Shown one piece after another: positions 24,090 to 36,028 of a stretch of DNA of 64,000 bases. Position 1 is the stretch's first letter; the number at the start of each line of letters is the position of its first letter. The position numbers were made by a program, and so were the translations under genes. Under the pieces are notes generated by a model. It saw only the letters and a list, made by a program, of their open reading frames with translations. It was not told the origin of the DNA and did not search any database. The DNA comes from Euwallacea fornicatus (Eukaryota > Arthropoda > Insecta > Coleoptera > Curculionidae): contig NC_089554.1 of assembly GCF_040115645.1 (NCBI RefSeq), positions 1,922,001 through 1,986,000 on the forward strand, read 5' to 3'.

Positions 24090-25562
24090 TCTACACGCAT
24101 GTAAGATTTTTTAAATAATAAAACCGATAACAAATAACTTCAATTGTAATTTATATCGTACTGTAATAGAGCAAGTTCTCGTTCTGCATGCGTATTTCAA
24201 TGGAATGAAAAAATCTAAAAGCAATTAAACGATTTTCTTGCGGATACGAAAAATTTTGAATTTTGTATTCTGCTAAATAATCAGGTCGATTCGATTTCGT
24301 TCCTTCTATACTATCTGGTGTTTAGCAGGTGCTTTGAAAATACCATCGTTTACCATGGAACAACATTTAACTGTGGATGAGATGAATCGGGCGATAGACT
24401 TTCTTCAAGCTGATTTGAGACAAATTGAAGTAGTTGAGCGCATGGGTGTTTTCCCCCAAGTGTTATCAGTCGATTATCGCGACGCTTTAGGCAAACCGGA
24501 ACTCCAACCGAACAACACCCAGGACGTGGACTCATTACAACTGCAGCTCAAGATCGATATTTAGTTTTAAGAGCTAGAAGGCAATCTACAATTAGGGCAC
24601 CTGAATTCTAGCGTGACTATAGGCCAAGAAACCATTAGAAATCGAAAAACCTAACTTCATAATCGAAGACCACTGAAACGTCCACATGTTTCCAGAACCA
24701 ATCGTGGTGCATAATTAAATTGTTGTCAACAATATCGAAATTGGAAAGGATTTGATTGGGCACAGTTTTATTCACTGACGAACCCAAACTTGGATTTCCT
24801 TCAGAGTCTCATCTAATACGAGTGTGGAGACGGACTAGAAATGTTGAACGTTTATGACATGTTCAGGAAGTCGGTTCATCTAGAAGTAGTACTGCAATGG
24901 TATGAACGGAAATAATGATTGATGGGAGAACCGATCTCGTTTTTCTAAATCGATTCCTAACACCTCGATATTACATCTACACCATTTTTGACCCTACAGC
25001 ACGACCATCTGCTGGGGTTGTCTGCCAAAACTTTCACCTTATGGATGATAATGCTCGTCATCGGTATTGTGACAGACTGGTTGACCAACGAAATAATATC
25101 ATATAGTCGTGGTCGGCACGATCGCCAGATCTGAATCCAATTGAGCATGCCTGGGACATTCGTCAAAGGAGAATTTCGCCACATATGGCGGTGCTTTTTG
25201 CTCCGGGAGCTATTGGGAGAAGGATAGGGAAGGACACCACAAGCAGCAATCAACAATGTCATTTTGAGAACGGACGATAGAATTAGAGCCGTAACTAATG
25301 GAAGTCGAAGTGATACTTTATATTAGACTTAATCTTTTTTGGTTGCTGAGAATGTTTTGTTAAGTTGAAAGAAGGTCGTTTTTAGTTATATCTACAACTT
25401 ATGAAAAAATCAATATAAGTTAGAAATTTACCAACAGAAGCTTAGTTTTGTCGTATATTAAACACTTTCTAACGCTATAAATGCGTAACTTTATTTTCTA
25501 AATAATTTCAGAAGAACTTCAATCTATTTATGAAAATACCCTTAGGCTTTTCCGATGTGCGT
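24090..25562 (+). mobile_element. Tc1 family element, copy A
   Basis: About 1.47 kb, homologous end to end with the element at 55179-57326 in opposite orientation. Shared parts include the 5' untranslated region (ACCGATAACAA.TAA.TT and TTTTCTTGCGGATA), the transposase, and a 220-bp 3' region ending CTTAGGCTTTTCCGATGTGC. The left end is eroded. Boundaries are inferred by comparison with copy B. Confidence 0.8.
24356..25326 (+). pseudogene. Tc1 (DD34E) transposase pseudogene, copy A
   Basis: Starts MEQHLTVDEMNRAIDFLQ and LRQIEVVERMGVF, the first helix-turn-helix. Later pieces are ETIRNR, HNRRPLKRPHVSRTNRG, QQYRNWKGFDWAQ, then VLFTDEPKLGF with the first catalytic Asp, which appears only in a shifted frame. 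Next come MIDGRTDLVFLN, LMDDNARHRYCDRLV for the second Asp region, SPDLNPIEHAWDI for the Glu, and INNVILRTDDRIRAV near the end. Multiple frameshifts and stops make it inactive. The shift just before the FTDE motif is also present in copy B. Confidence 0.85.
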
Positions 25563-28500
25563 ACATATGTATTATATTTTTTGGGCTTAGTCAGCGGTTG
25601 CATATGTCATCGGAGCTGCAGAGGTACTATTCAACTTGAACGGGTAGTTCGGGGGTGAGCACCGTTCTTTATTTAAGTTAGGTACCGTGAGTTCTACACT
25701 GGGTTATCGATTGCTCTTTATGAAATAAAAGAGCACATCCCTCATTCCCGAAGCCTCTATCAGAAGAAGTTGTGCTCACATTCCCCAGATCTATAAGCCC
25801 CAGATTTAAGATATTTCCGAAGTTTAAAAACTTTCAGTCCCAAGTGCGTTCAAAGTTGGCTCTTTCGCAGTTCAGTTGCCGCTTAATACTTGGAGGTCAA
25901 GGCCTACTATGGCCATACACTCCAGAAACTTCGACTTCCAAACTAAAGTTTGCTTGATAACTTTGTTCTCAGAAATTAACTTTCCCAGAAGTAGGTTGTT
26001 TTTAAGTCATTCCATTCACAATAGTCTGCTTAGCGTTTCCCAGTGTGTAAAGTGTGTAAATTGGCAATTTTACGGGAAAAGGCGGGGGTGTCTTAAGGCG
26101 AAGGCATAGGCAAAACAGGGGGCGACTTGCAGATGAGCGCTCAGAGGCCGGCAGAGATTACCCGTGAATTATGGCACAAAGATATCTAATTGTAGCTTAG
26201 GGCATTAAGAGGGTTGGGGTGGCGACTTGACCTCCACTACGGTTTTGGCTACATTTGCCTCGCATCCAGTTGAATAATAGATACATTCATAGGCAAAAAC
26301 AAATAATTATTATTCACTCTATAACTCGCGTTGTTAAACGTTTGCTCTAATGCTGAATTCCGACGTCCCAAAAGGGCCGAAAGCTGAGTTTGACACGCGA
26401 CAAAATAACATAACAAAACAGAGTTGGTCCATAAAATCTTGGGTACGTTTTTACAGGCCGCATTTCCTATAAAACTACTACATATCTCGATTAAAGTGTT
26501 AGGTAAGAAATGCCCGAAAATTGCGACCAAAAGGGAGCCACAAATGTGAGGAATATCTACAGTGAAAGTGTTCGTGTTTTATGCTCGAATCATTTGACTC
26601 TAATAACTTAATGACGACATAAACCAGAGGGGAGATTTTGTCCGACTAGTTCAAAGGGTTGCACTACTGTACGTCTTGGGTTGTCTTACGGGCCATTTGC
26701 CGGCTCACTACATTTGCCAGGGCTCATTATTAACGCCGCCGAAGCTAAGTCAACGTTTGCCGAGGTGCGCTGCTTACTAATTTCAATAGATTAACCGCGC
26801 ACATTTAACCCATTCGGTTAAATCGAGTTATTTGTAATTAACTGGCTCCCGGCTCTGGATGTTCGGTTTCTTCCGCGGTAGGTACACGACCGGGCTCCGC
26901 AGATTAATCCGAGCGACGGATGTTCGATTATCGGATTGGGAAAAAGGGCTTCCGTAAATTATTAATGAGCCACTCCCATTAGGATTTTCTAATAAAATTT
27001 GACATTCGGTTAATTTCTAACCACGTTCTTATGTCAAATTTGGTCGGTGTCAATGTCGTTGTCACTTTTTACTTTAGGAAAACATCTGCGTTTCAAGAGC
27101 GACCGAGATTTTTTGTGGTTTGACAGTTGTAGTTCTAATGACATATCGGAGAGGGAACAGATGAGAGGTTAAGTAGGTCCGATTATCGTGTCCATACTTG
27201 GCAAACTAATTAAGAGACGCCTCAGTTCGTGCCCCCACACAAGGATCAGCATTACATCATTTTCTTCATTGCGTAAAATATAAAATGATATGGATCTTTA
27301 GCCACATCACAAACTGAACTCAAATCGTCCTCTTCTTTTCATTAATCTATTAAGAAAGCAATCATAACGACTACAAAGCCCGGTAATTTACGGCTTAATC
27401 ATAGCCACCATAAATATCCCGCCCAAAGTGAAAAATTAATTTTCAACCCTTACTCATTTTAATTACCGACGTAATAAATATGAAAAATTGAAAAGCAACC
27501 TTGTTAAGGTCATAGAATTAGCATAATGGCATAATTAAAACACCGATGAAGATCCTTAGGTGCAGAGCCTGTCAAGAGCAGGTGCCCTTTTTTTCAAGGA
27601 TAATTACTTTTAAGGGCCGTCTTCTCCATTTCGCGGTTTGCATTCTCCAAAAGGATGTTTTGCTCGATGGAAGGTGACCAAAAGTTGCAGCTAACAAATT
27701 AGGAAGACCGCCTGCTAATTCTACGCTTCGTGATTTTGGAAGTCACTTCTGAACGTTTCTAATTAAGCTTCTGTCGCAAAATTTTGTCGGGATTTTTCGA
27801 ACTCATTCCCCCTCGTTTCCATGGTAATTTAGGCAAAGTCGTGTCATATTTGCAACAATTTGGTAATCACTAAAACTCCATTGAAAGAAGTAATTTAGTA
27901 CACTACATCACAAGGGCACCCTAAATGCGTCTTCAAGGAGTTCGTCTCTAAATAGAGGGCTGCTTAGTATCAGAAAAAAGGCATAGGGGAGATTTTATCG
28001 CATTGTATCTACCCTAATAGGGCTGTAACGGGTCAGTTCCGGCTCTTTCAGGAAGACGTTCACATGATTTGGCCAATCTTTGTTAAATCAGTTGTTATTC
28101 TTCTTATCTCGGAAAAACAAGGACATAATTTTTTTACTCCCGATAGGTAATGGAGTGAAATTACTTAGGGGGTTTGAGAACTGTGAACTCAACACTGGAT
28201 CTGTTATTTCGTGCGAGAAGTCGTGGAAGCGGGACAAAAATGTAAGTTTGACCGATGATAATGGATGAGATCATATGGCTGTGAGCTTTGAAACTGATCT
28301 CCTTCAAACACAAATTATGATCGCCATAAAACACAGTGGTGAAAAACTTAACTTAAACACCCATACTGAGGGCAGACGTAATAGAGAAAGCGAAGCAATA
28401 CCTATAACACATTCGCACTAAAATTGATGACTCGCACTGAAGATGATTGCAAAGATAAGGCACCAGGACAACCGGCTACACAAAAGACAATCGTCATAAA

Positions 28501-29609
28501 TGGACCATTCTGAGCCCTACAGGACAATGCCGATTCCGTCTCCTTTGAACCACTTTATTGGAATATTTCCAAATGCAGTTTTGTTTCCTTATCACTGCAA
28601 CTTAAGAATGATTATTTAAATGGAGATTTCAGTGCTTTCGTCACAAAGCCGGAAACACCAAACGGTCCATGGCCGTTTTCTTCGATACTAATTTTTATGT
28701 AGATATATGAAAACCATGTTGGTACACCGATCTAATGTAGGGAAGTCCGAAATTGCAATTCGATAAACGTATATCGTGAACTCGGAACAATGAAACTTCT
28801 CTGCAGGAAAAAACACAAAATGTGATACAAAATCCTGCGGCACATTGGCCCGTGATTCTAAAACGAGTCCCTATAGGTGTGGTGGAGTGGGCGGGGGTGC
28901 AGGGGGCAACACGGGGGAGTCGTCCCGCATTTAAATCCGCGTCTCCAGAAGAGCTCGCGGCTCCCACAGCTCTCCGTTTTTGTTTTTCACCGTCGCCCTG
29001 AGATTTCCTTTATCTGGTGATTAAAACTTCATCCTGTCGAGGAGCTGCGGGTACACACTTTTAATAAAGGAACGCATACGCTTCCAGCACCGGCTACATT
29101 GTCCCGAGCTTAATTTTTAATGTAATTTAGGAAATGGGCGGACGACCCACGACTTCGCTCGCCACCATAAATCCGCTCAAGTGGCGCTGCTGCCTACAAT
29201 TTAGACACGTTTTCCCCAGATTTTTACGCTCTCGCCTAATTGTTTTAATCGAGTAAAGGGCTTTTCGTTCCGAGTGAGAGACAATGCGGCGTCTTTGTGA
29301 TTGATAGTCTCATTTTTAACCCTTCCAGACTAAAACACGTCTTCCTTTCCGCGTTTTTAATATATGTAGACTCCAGTGGTGCCGCATAATTCCTCCATGG
29401 GCAAACGACGCCCGAATTCAATTACCGCATATTTTGCGATCAAATGTACGAATGCCAGCTCTAAATATTAAACAACACTGGGATACTTTATTATTTCTAA
29501 TGGACAAACCTCACTTAGACATGTGTTGTCTAATTCGGGACTTTGTGGCGGCTACCGATGTTCACCGGCCAATCCGTCCATGTGGATAATCAAATCAGCT
29601 CGCTTACTC
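25563..29609. other. No gene recognised; some GC-rich and TAAT-rich blocks
   Basis: No gene supported over 4 kb. At 26680-26960 the sequence is GC-richer and contains TAATTA, ATTAACC and ATTAATCC motifs. At 28850-29300 there are other GC-rich blocks. These could be conserved regulatory DNA, but nothing here proves it. Open frames at 26249-26530 and 28695-28967 (both minus) have no recognised family. Confidence 0.45.
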
Positions 29610-29905
29610 ACAGGGCCTGTAAAAGGCATTACGACACATTTAATACTTTCATAGACTTGATATTAAAAAAAAAAATCTAAGCACGTATATTTTGCTTTAA
29701 AAAAATACATTAAATGCATTATTCTCGATATTCAAAATTTTCACCCCTATCCAGCTGTCCCTACTAACGTTTTATTTTCAAATGGAAAGGCACCAATTGT
29801 AGTAGACCAAATGAAAGGCAATTCAATAAAGGATCCAACCGTACACTCACAACTAAAATTGGGTCTACGGTTTTCTTAAAAAACAAAATTATAAGATACA
29901 AAATA
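29610..29905. repeat. Left long terminal inverted repeat
   Basis: Pairs with 31090-31535. The inner edge is the ATTTTGTATCT block. Confidence 0.8.
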
Positions 29906-29942
29906 AAGTAACTCATCGTTACATCAAACAAAACTGAAATTC

Positions 29943-31019
29943 CTACAATGAATGCTCAAATTGGGCTCCAGGAACAATTCAGCAATGACTCAGTAGTTCC
30001 TCGAACTCTTTTACGCAATTAGCCAGTGTTGCTTCTGTTATTAATTCTAATTTCGTTTTAATTTTAATACTTAAATTATCTAAAGTTGGCCGTCTGTTTT
30101 TGCAAACAAAACCTTTTAAATGATTTTACAGAAAAGTCGAGGAGCGTAAGATCTGGAGACTACGACGGTCATTCTATTGTGCCTCGTCTACCGGTTAATT
30201 GCCTAGGGGTTATCTCGTCAAGATACTCTCACACAGCCACAGCATAATATAGTGGTGCACTATCTTGTATATATATATCCAAATATGATTGGCTACTTGT
30301 TCCCAATTTCCTCTAGCAAAAATTTCAATCATTGATAGAACTATTTCCGTTTACAATAAGAGCAAATTTGATGCTTTGTTTAAATACCCCTTTATGAAAA
30401 ATGGGCCGATGAACTGGTGATCGAGTGTACCCATTCATACATTGAGTTATTGTGAATGTTGTGTTTGCTGTGTTTACATTTAATGAGGATTTTATGTAGG
30501 CGAGTAGTGACAATTATGTCGATGAATAGATCCATTTAAGCAAAACTTTGCTTCATCCGAAAATAAAATTTTACTAAAGAACCTATTATCCTGAATGTGT
30601 TTTCCTTGCACCAGCTTACAAAATTCCAATGCTGCGATTAAAATCTTCAGGCGCCAACCCTTGGGTATAGAAAAGTTTGTATAGATAGAATTTTTCTAGT
30701 GTTAAAAGATTACTAAGATACATAAAATTTATCAGTAAATTTGCTGATAGACTGTACACGACTTTCACTGATAGATAAAAGAATGTCTAGTGCTCTATCG
30801 ACACCAGTTGCTGTTCGAGGTTTTCTTCCTCATTTTAGAGCAACTTTGACATATCCATTAAAAAAAATTATTAAGTGGACAAATTACACTTCTACCAATA
30901 TGTCAGTCTAGATATTTCTAATTTAATGTGAGATATAACTTTTTGTAAGTTCTTTTGCGATCTTCGTGCCCTAAAAAGACTAAAACTTCAATTATTTGCT
31001 TCTCGGATAAACGACCCAT
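29943..31019 (-). pseudogene. DD41D transposase pseudogene
   Basis: Minus-strand frame from ATG at 31019 (MGRLSEKQIIEVLVFLGHED) to TAG at 29943. The middle reads KILFSDEAKFCLNGSIHRHN with the first catalytic Asp, then FIGPFFIKGYLN. The second motif is IQDSAPLYYAVAV, followed by YLDE, LTGRRGTIE, and SPDLTLLDF with the third Asp. In one frame, 41 residues separate the second and third Asp, so the signature is DD41D. The tail ends GAQFEHSL. Frameshifts and in-frame stops (including two at expected Trp codons) make it inactive. It acts, when intact, as a cut-and-paste transposase. Confidence 0.85.
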
Positions 31020-31089
31020 TTTTAAATATTCTAACTGTGGTTGATGTCTAACTACTGGATTCAACTAGTAACGAATTCTTTGAAAACCA

Positions 31090-31535
31090 AAATATTTTGT
31101 ATCTAAAAAATTGTTTATATCGAAAACGCTGTAGACTTTCCACCACTTATTGTTATTTTCTCACTCTCTTTCATAGCAAAATAAGGATGGATCATCTATT
31201 TATGAAATAAAGATTAAAACTTTTTACCTTTTTAGAATATGGTTGTGGTTCTATTTTTTCTTTTTAAGGAAACTCTACGTCCAATTCTAATTCTGAATAG
31301 ACCGTTGCATTGCTTATTAAACTACCTTTCATTCTATATACTACAATGGGTGCCTTTCCATTTCAAAATAAAAAGTTAGTAGGGGTAGCTGAAGGGAGGG
31401 TGAAAAATTCGAACGTCAAAAATAGTGCACTAAATGCCTTTTTAAAAATAAAATTATACGTGTATAAGCATTTTGTTAAAATATCGGGTTTATAGAAGTT
31501 ATAAACGTGTTGCATTATTTTTATAAGCGCGCTAT
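31090..31535. repeat. Right long terminal inverted repeat
   Basis: Inverted partner of 29610-29905, with an extra segment of about 150 bp near 31140-31300. Confidence 0.8.
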
Positions 31536-31538
31536 ATA

Positions 31539-32150
31539 TATAGGGTAATGAGCGGCAGAGTCATTTTGCATGACGTAAATCAAAAATATAGCCGTAAGGC
31601 TAGAGGAACATCCTCTAAAACTTGAGGCAAGTCGTTTCTCAAGAAGCTCAAGTACCGTGCCCCATTCAAGTTTGCCGGAAGTTGAATTGGTCCCACAGTC
31701 TCATACCATACATTAATTGAAAATTAATGTTGAAAGTGCTGCTCTCTGATTAAATGAGGATTTTCTAGGTTGTAAGAATGACTGTTTCTCCAGTGACTCA
31801 TACCTTTCTTGCTAAATGTTGTCTGGTTGGTGAGTAATATTTTATTAAAGAACAAAATGTCGTGATGTGCTTTGTGAAGTAACAAATTGCAGATATCAAT
31901 TCTGGACTGAAAGTCCTTTAGCAACCAGTACTGTGGTATAGAAACAGGTTCTCCTTCTGCAGAAGTCGAGAAATTGATGACCACTGTCCTCTGATAGATG
32001 CTTCTGTTGTTAGCCTCTGGATCGTGTAGTGTTCAAAGATTTCCTCTTCTTGATATACAGTGGGAGTTTTTGAGTTTCTCTCAATAGTCGATAGGCACCA
32101 AGCAGTCTCTTGGTTGACTGTCACAGCTCCTAATTTATTTCTCATTTACT
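31539..32150 (-). mobile_element. Truncated Tc3-like element abutting the previous one
   Basis: Begins TATAGGGTAATGAGCGGC, a terminus of the TACAGGG type, only a few bases after the right end of the 29610-31535 element and separated by an AT repeat. The right end was not found. It holds the middle of a transposase on the minus strand but not the C-terminal third, so both sides are deleted or eroded. Confidence 0.65.
31560..32145 (-). pseudogene. Tc3/DUF4817-type transposase, central remnant
   Basis: Minus-strand pieces: TVYQEEEIFEHY, then LYHSTGC, then the frame LLKDFQSRIDICNLLLHKAH, FFNKILLTNQTTF, SHWRNSHSYNLENPHLIREQ, INVW, and PANLNGARYLSFLRND, ending EDVPL. This is the order seen in transposases of the type with a DUF4817-like N-terminus. 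The first catalytic Asp is replaced by Asn (T-N-Q instead of T-D-E), and the second and third motifs are deleted, so it is inactive. Confidence 0.75.
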
Positions 32151-33529
32151 ATCTAAATCCATTAAAACCTACATATTTTTTTATGACATAATTAAATATA
32201 TCTTTACGTTCTTCTCTCAGATTTTGTCCAGTCGCAAAAATAAAGCAAAAAGCTGGGGAAGAAAAAACCACTTCACTTTTTAACTGGTCATTTCAACCTT
32301 TGACTGGCTCAATTCGACATCCGTTCAAAAGCGTTTTCCCCAAAGCTGGTATGGAGCCCCTATAAACATGACATTTCATTCTAGCATCACCTATAAGCGT
32401 ATGTGTTTTAACATGAAAGAGATAGAAATATCCATCCAACCGTTAAAAAAAAAATGCAGAAAGGGGCACGGATTTCAAACGTTTCCCATATTTCCGTTCG
32501 CTTTTTCCCGTGCTAAATCCACAAGTGGTTTCACATAGATAACATTTTTTCAGAGGCTTCCCTTCACGCCCTTAAGCTACTTCACATTCATTGTGTGTAG
32601 CGGAAAAGAGCGTTGAAATTTTCAGTGCGTTTTCACACGCCTCCGTTTTACATCTACATACCCACAATTAAGAGGTGAACCGCTGAAAGAATAATCACCG
32701 AGTTAAATAAGGGGAAAAACGTGATAATTTTGCCTTTTTAGGGTTAACGAATTTAAACTCTTAATGGACGTATTTTCACTAACAACACTTGAATAAAACG
32801 CAAAAAAATACATGATCCTTAAAATTGAATTTACGACGCGATGGCGAAAAAATAAAAAGAAACAAAGCGATGGAGTTATTTTTCAAAGAAACCCCTCTTG
32901 GAAAATTAAGTTTTCGGATTTTTATTAAGGACATACATTTTTATTCCCGCGTAAATCGCCACAATAAAGTATATTCGCGCGTTCCCTCCTCCATCCTGCT
33001 AAATTGTAGACATAGTTAGCTGAAATCGTATCCCAGAGGATAAGTAGGAAATGGGGTCGGGGCAAAGGCAGGAAGAACGAGACGTTTTATGGTTCCTCCT
33101 TACGCGGCAGTGCATGTCCTCAGCTTGGGGGGGCCATAATCATGTGTCTTGATTAGCGCCGTTTGTACATAAGAATCCCGCCACCGCAAAATGTTATTGC
33201 CAAGAGACCCTGTTTTTCAGGGATTTTCTCTCCGAATTGAATATCTATATAAAATGGGACTCGTCTGAGAAATGCTCCTCTCTCTTTTTCTCTCTCTCCC
33301 TCTCTCACTTTCTCGCCAGCTTTCTTTGAAGTATAAGTGAAATTTGCATGATTTCAAAATATAAATATTACGCAGATCCAGGCACATAAACTATTCTTTT
33401 AACGTTTCATCAAAAACAAAAACAACACCCTCGTAGGCAGTACCTATTTCAAATAATCAGTCTGTATCACTACAACGTACTGACTATGTGATCAATGTAT
33501 AATCTCTGTAATATAATAATGAAGCAATG
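32151..33529. other. No gene recognised
   Basis: Only a CT-rich microsatellite (33276-33315) is seen; otherwise unannotated. Confidence 0.5.
33276..33315. repeat. CT-rich microsatellite
   Basis: Run of CTCTCT with interspersed T and C, about 40 bp. Confidence 0.8.
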
Positions 33530-34258
33530 TACGAGGTGTCTACTAAATGATGGCATTCATTTCAAGGGGTAATTCCTTGTTACATTCTAGGAAATAAAAG
33601 TCCTAATGAACGTACGTCTTAGTTTGCTTTGTTTTTGTGATATATGGCGTAAAATTTTTACTTTTTTTCATTCATCAATATTTTCGGACATAAAAGCAAT
33701 ATCTCGGTGAAATTCATTATTCAGGAGTCGTCTGAGACGAGAAATTCAAATATGACATCGGCATTAGCGCAATATATAGGGGGCTATTGTGAAACCTTCA
33801 TTAATAAATTACAGTTTTGATGAAATTATGCGCGGAGAAATTTTTAATCGTCGATATCTCGAAAACCATTGCTCTGAGAGTTTTCGACATATATTTTTTA
33901 TTTAGAACTGACGGGGGATTAAGACATATTCTGTTAGAAGCTCAAATACGGGGTCCTAAAAACGTTAGGAGAAATTTTACCCAAGAATATTATGACAGGT
34001 AGCGCTCTCTACATATTGTAGTAAAGCTGATATCATATTAATATTTCTTGTCGCGGAAAACTCCTGAATACTGAATTTCATCGAGATATTACTCTTAGAC
34101 CCGAAAATATTTATGAAACACCGAAAAAAAAAACTTTGACACCCTGCGTTACGAAAACAAAGCAAGAGAGGATATACGCTTATTAGAACTTTTTTTCATA
34201 AAATGTGACGAGTTATCACTCTTTGAAATTAATGCCATTGTTTAGTAGACACCCTGTA
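33530..34258. mobile_element. Fold-back MITE with ~260-bp arms
   Basis: A 729-bp element that is mostly two inverted arms (about 33530-33790 and 33990-34258) around a loop of about 200 bp. The ends are TACGAGGTGTCTACTAAA and TTTAGTAGACACCCTGTA. The right arm has an inner second terminal motif (GCAGGGTGTC) about 115 bp in; the left one is eroded. The outer region resembles the arm of the 7878-8610 element. No coding capacity is recognised. Confidence 0.85.
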
Positions 34259-36028
34259 CGTAGCCGTTAATTATATGTAGTGAAATCGGTGCAAAATATT
34301 GGTGTCCTCATGCAGTTTTCTTTAAGGAAATTATAACGAAATCAGGTGCTGCATCCACCAAAAAAATTTCCTCAATTTGGCTCCAAAGTGTGTATGCTAT
34401 TTCCACCCCCCAGAAGTCAAAAACCGGGAAAGTCAAAAATATATTTTCAACGGTTTCCTATGCGTGTACTTGGCAATTTTCGTTTCTCTATGCCGCGCTT
34501 TATACTTGTTGCCTAATATCACTAATTTACGGCATTAAAGCGTTATTAACAAGGTGTTGGGGAATACTGGTAGAATATTAATACCGTAAGAGCAGTGATT
34601 TTCTTGCTGTTATTAAATTAGTTGGGGTATTATTTCCCCGCATAATACCTTGATATGATATATTTCATAAAGCACCTACGTATATGTCGAAACATCTTAG
34701 GACAATAAGCTCTACTTCATTTTAAAGGGCTTCTCATTTTTATTATTGACTTCGAAAGGAATTGAGCAACAGTGGAAAATTCATATTAAGCCCTTATCTA
34801 GACAATTATCGAAAAGCGGCAACCTCTTTCTGATCTTTATAGAGCCCTCGTGGAAGGTACCCTGATAAGAGATCCTCGACTCTGCCGCGTTTTCCTGTTT
34901 CCGCCCGTAGATGAGCAAAGTGGCGAAAGGAGAGATAATAAACGTAAATTACGTTTGACAGATATGTACGACGTGTGTGTATTATCATAGGACAGGCATA
35001 TTAGAATCACAAACTTGATAACTACAACTTAAAATTTGTTATTATACATAAAACTGTTAATAGACGTTGCCGCTCTTCGGGTCTCGTCAACAACAAAGCC
35101 ATTATCACCTCTGCACTTCCCGAAACTAGACGACTTGACACTTTGATTGATGATCCTGAAAAGAAAAAGTGAATTATATAGAGAAATAATCGTTTTTTGA
35201 TAAACACATTGGGGGTTCGTATAGCTTGTGCCGATATCCTTAGATTTGCGACCTGATTTTTGTTTCTCAAAGCTCGAGGTAATTTGCATTATGACTCGCT
35301 TAAACCGTAAAGTTGCTTAATAAATCCTGGATGAAATTAAATATCTTGCAGGTTTCCTCTGACCCAGCACAGAGACAATTTTAATTGCCCATCCGGGTAG
35401 AGAACACCGGGCTATAAGTAATAAACAGGGAATAAATCCCGAAAATCTGCCTACCTAATCGTAAATACAACTAAATTATGCCGCCATAAATCCATTACAC
35501 GTGGTTCACGAAAATTTGTGGCCTCCAATATATCAGAAAAATTTAACAGTTAAGGTAGCGTGAGTTATGAACTAACTTTATATTTACGATATTAATTTCC
35601 TTGCGTTTCCTCGTTCTGGAAAATCATTGGGAATGGGAGGGTTCTTTGTGTATTCGTTTGAGCTTTGGTGTAGGTCGTATTTAAATTAATCGGCACAAAT
35701 GGGAGATTCATTGACTTTGAACCATTATTGGTCGCCACAGCGCAGTGAAGTAATTTTTCGGTCATTCTCTCGTGTCCATTATGAGAAAGGCTAGGAAGAA
35801 CGAAGAGTTAAAATATCAGGAAATGACGGGCACTCTCCAGCGCAGCGCTAATTAAGAGAGTAAGACTACAAGGGAAGTACTTGCAGATGATTGCGCAAAA
35901 TCCAATTACTCAGCTGTTAATGTAACTTTTAATTTATCGATTTTTACAATTAAATTAAATTAACGTTAATTTTGTCGTTTGGATATGTATTTTTGTTAGT
36001 ATGTTTGATATTGTCTAATAAAATGGGA
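34259..36028. other. No gene recognised
   Basis: No feature supported; short frames only. Confidence 0.5.

Larger units (their letters stand above)
29610..31535 (-). mobile_element. DD41D (Tc3-like) element with long inverted repeats
   Basis: About 1.93 kb. Left arm 29610-29905 and right arm 31090-31535 pair in inverted order over most of their length (for example CTACTACAATTGGTGCCTTT against CTACAATGGGTGCCTTTCCA). The right arm carries about 150 bp that the left lacks. The left tip is ACAGGGCCTG, the right tip eroded. The transposase pseudogene is on the minus strand between the arms. Confidence 0.85.

Noticed and set aside
28695..28967. 90-codon minus frame in a GC-rich block
   Set aside because: No domain or codon signal; length fits chance in locally GC-rich DNA.
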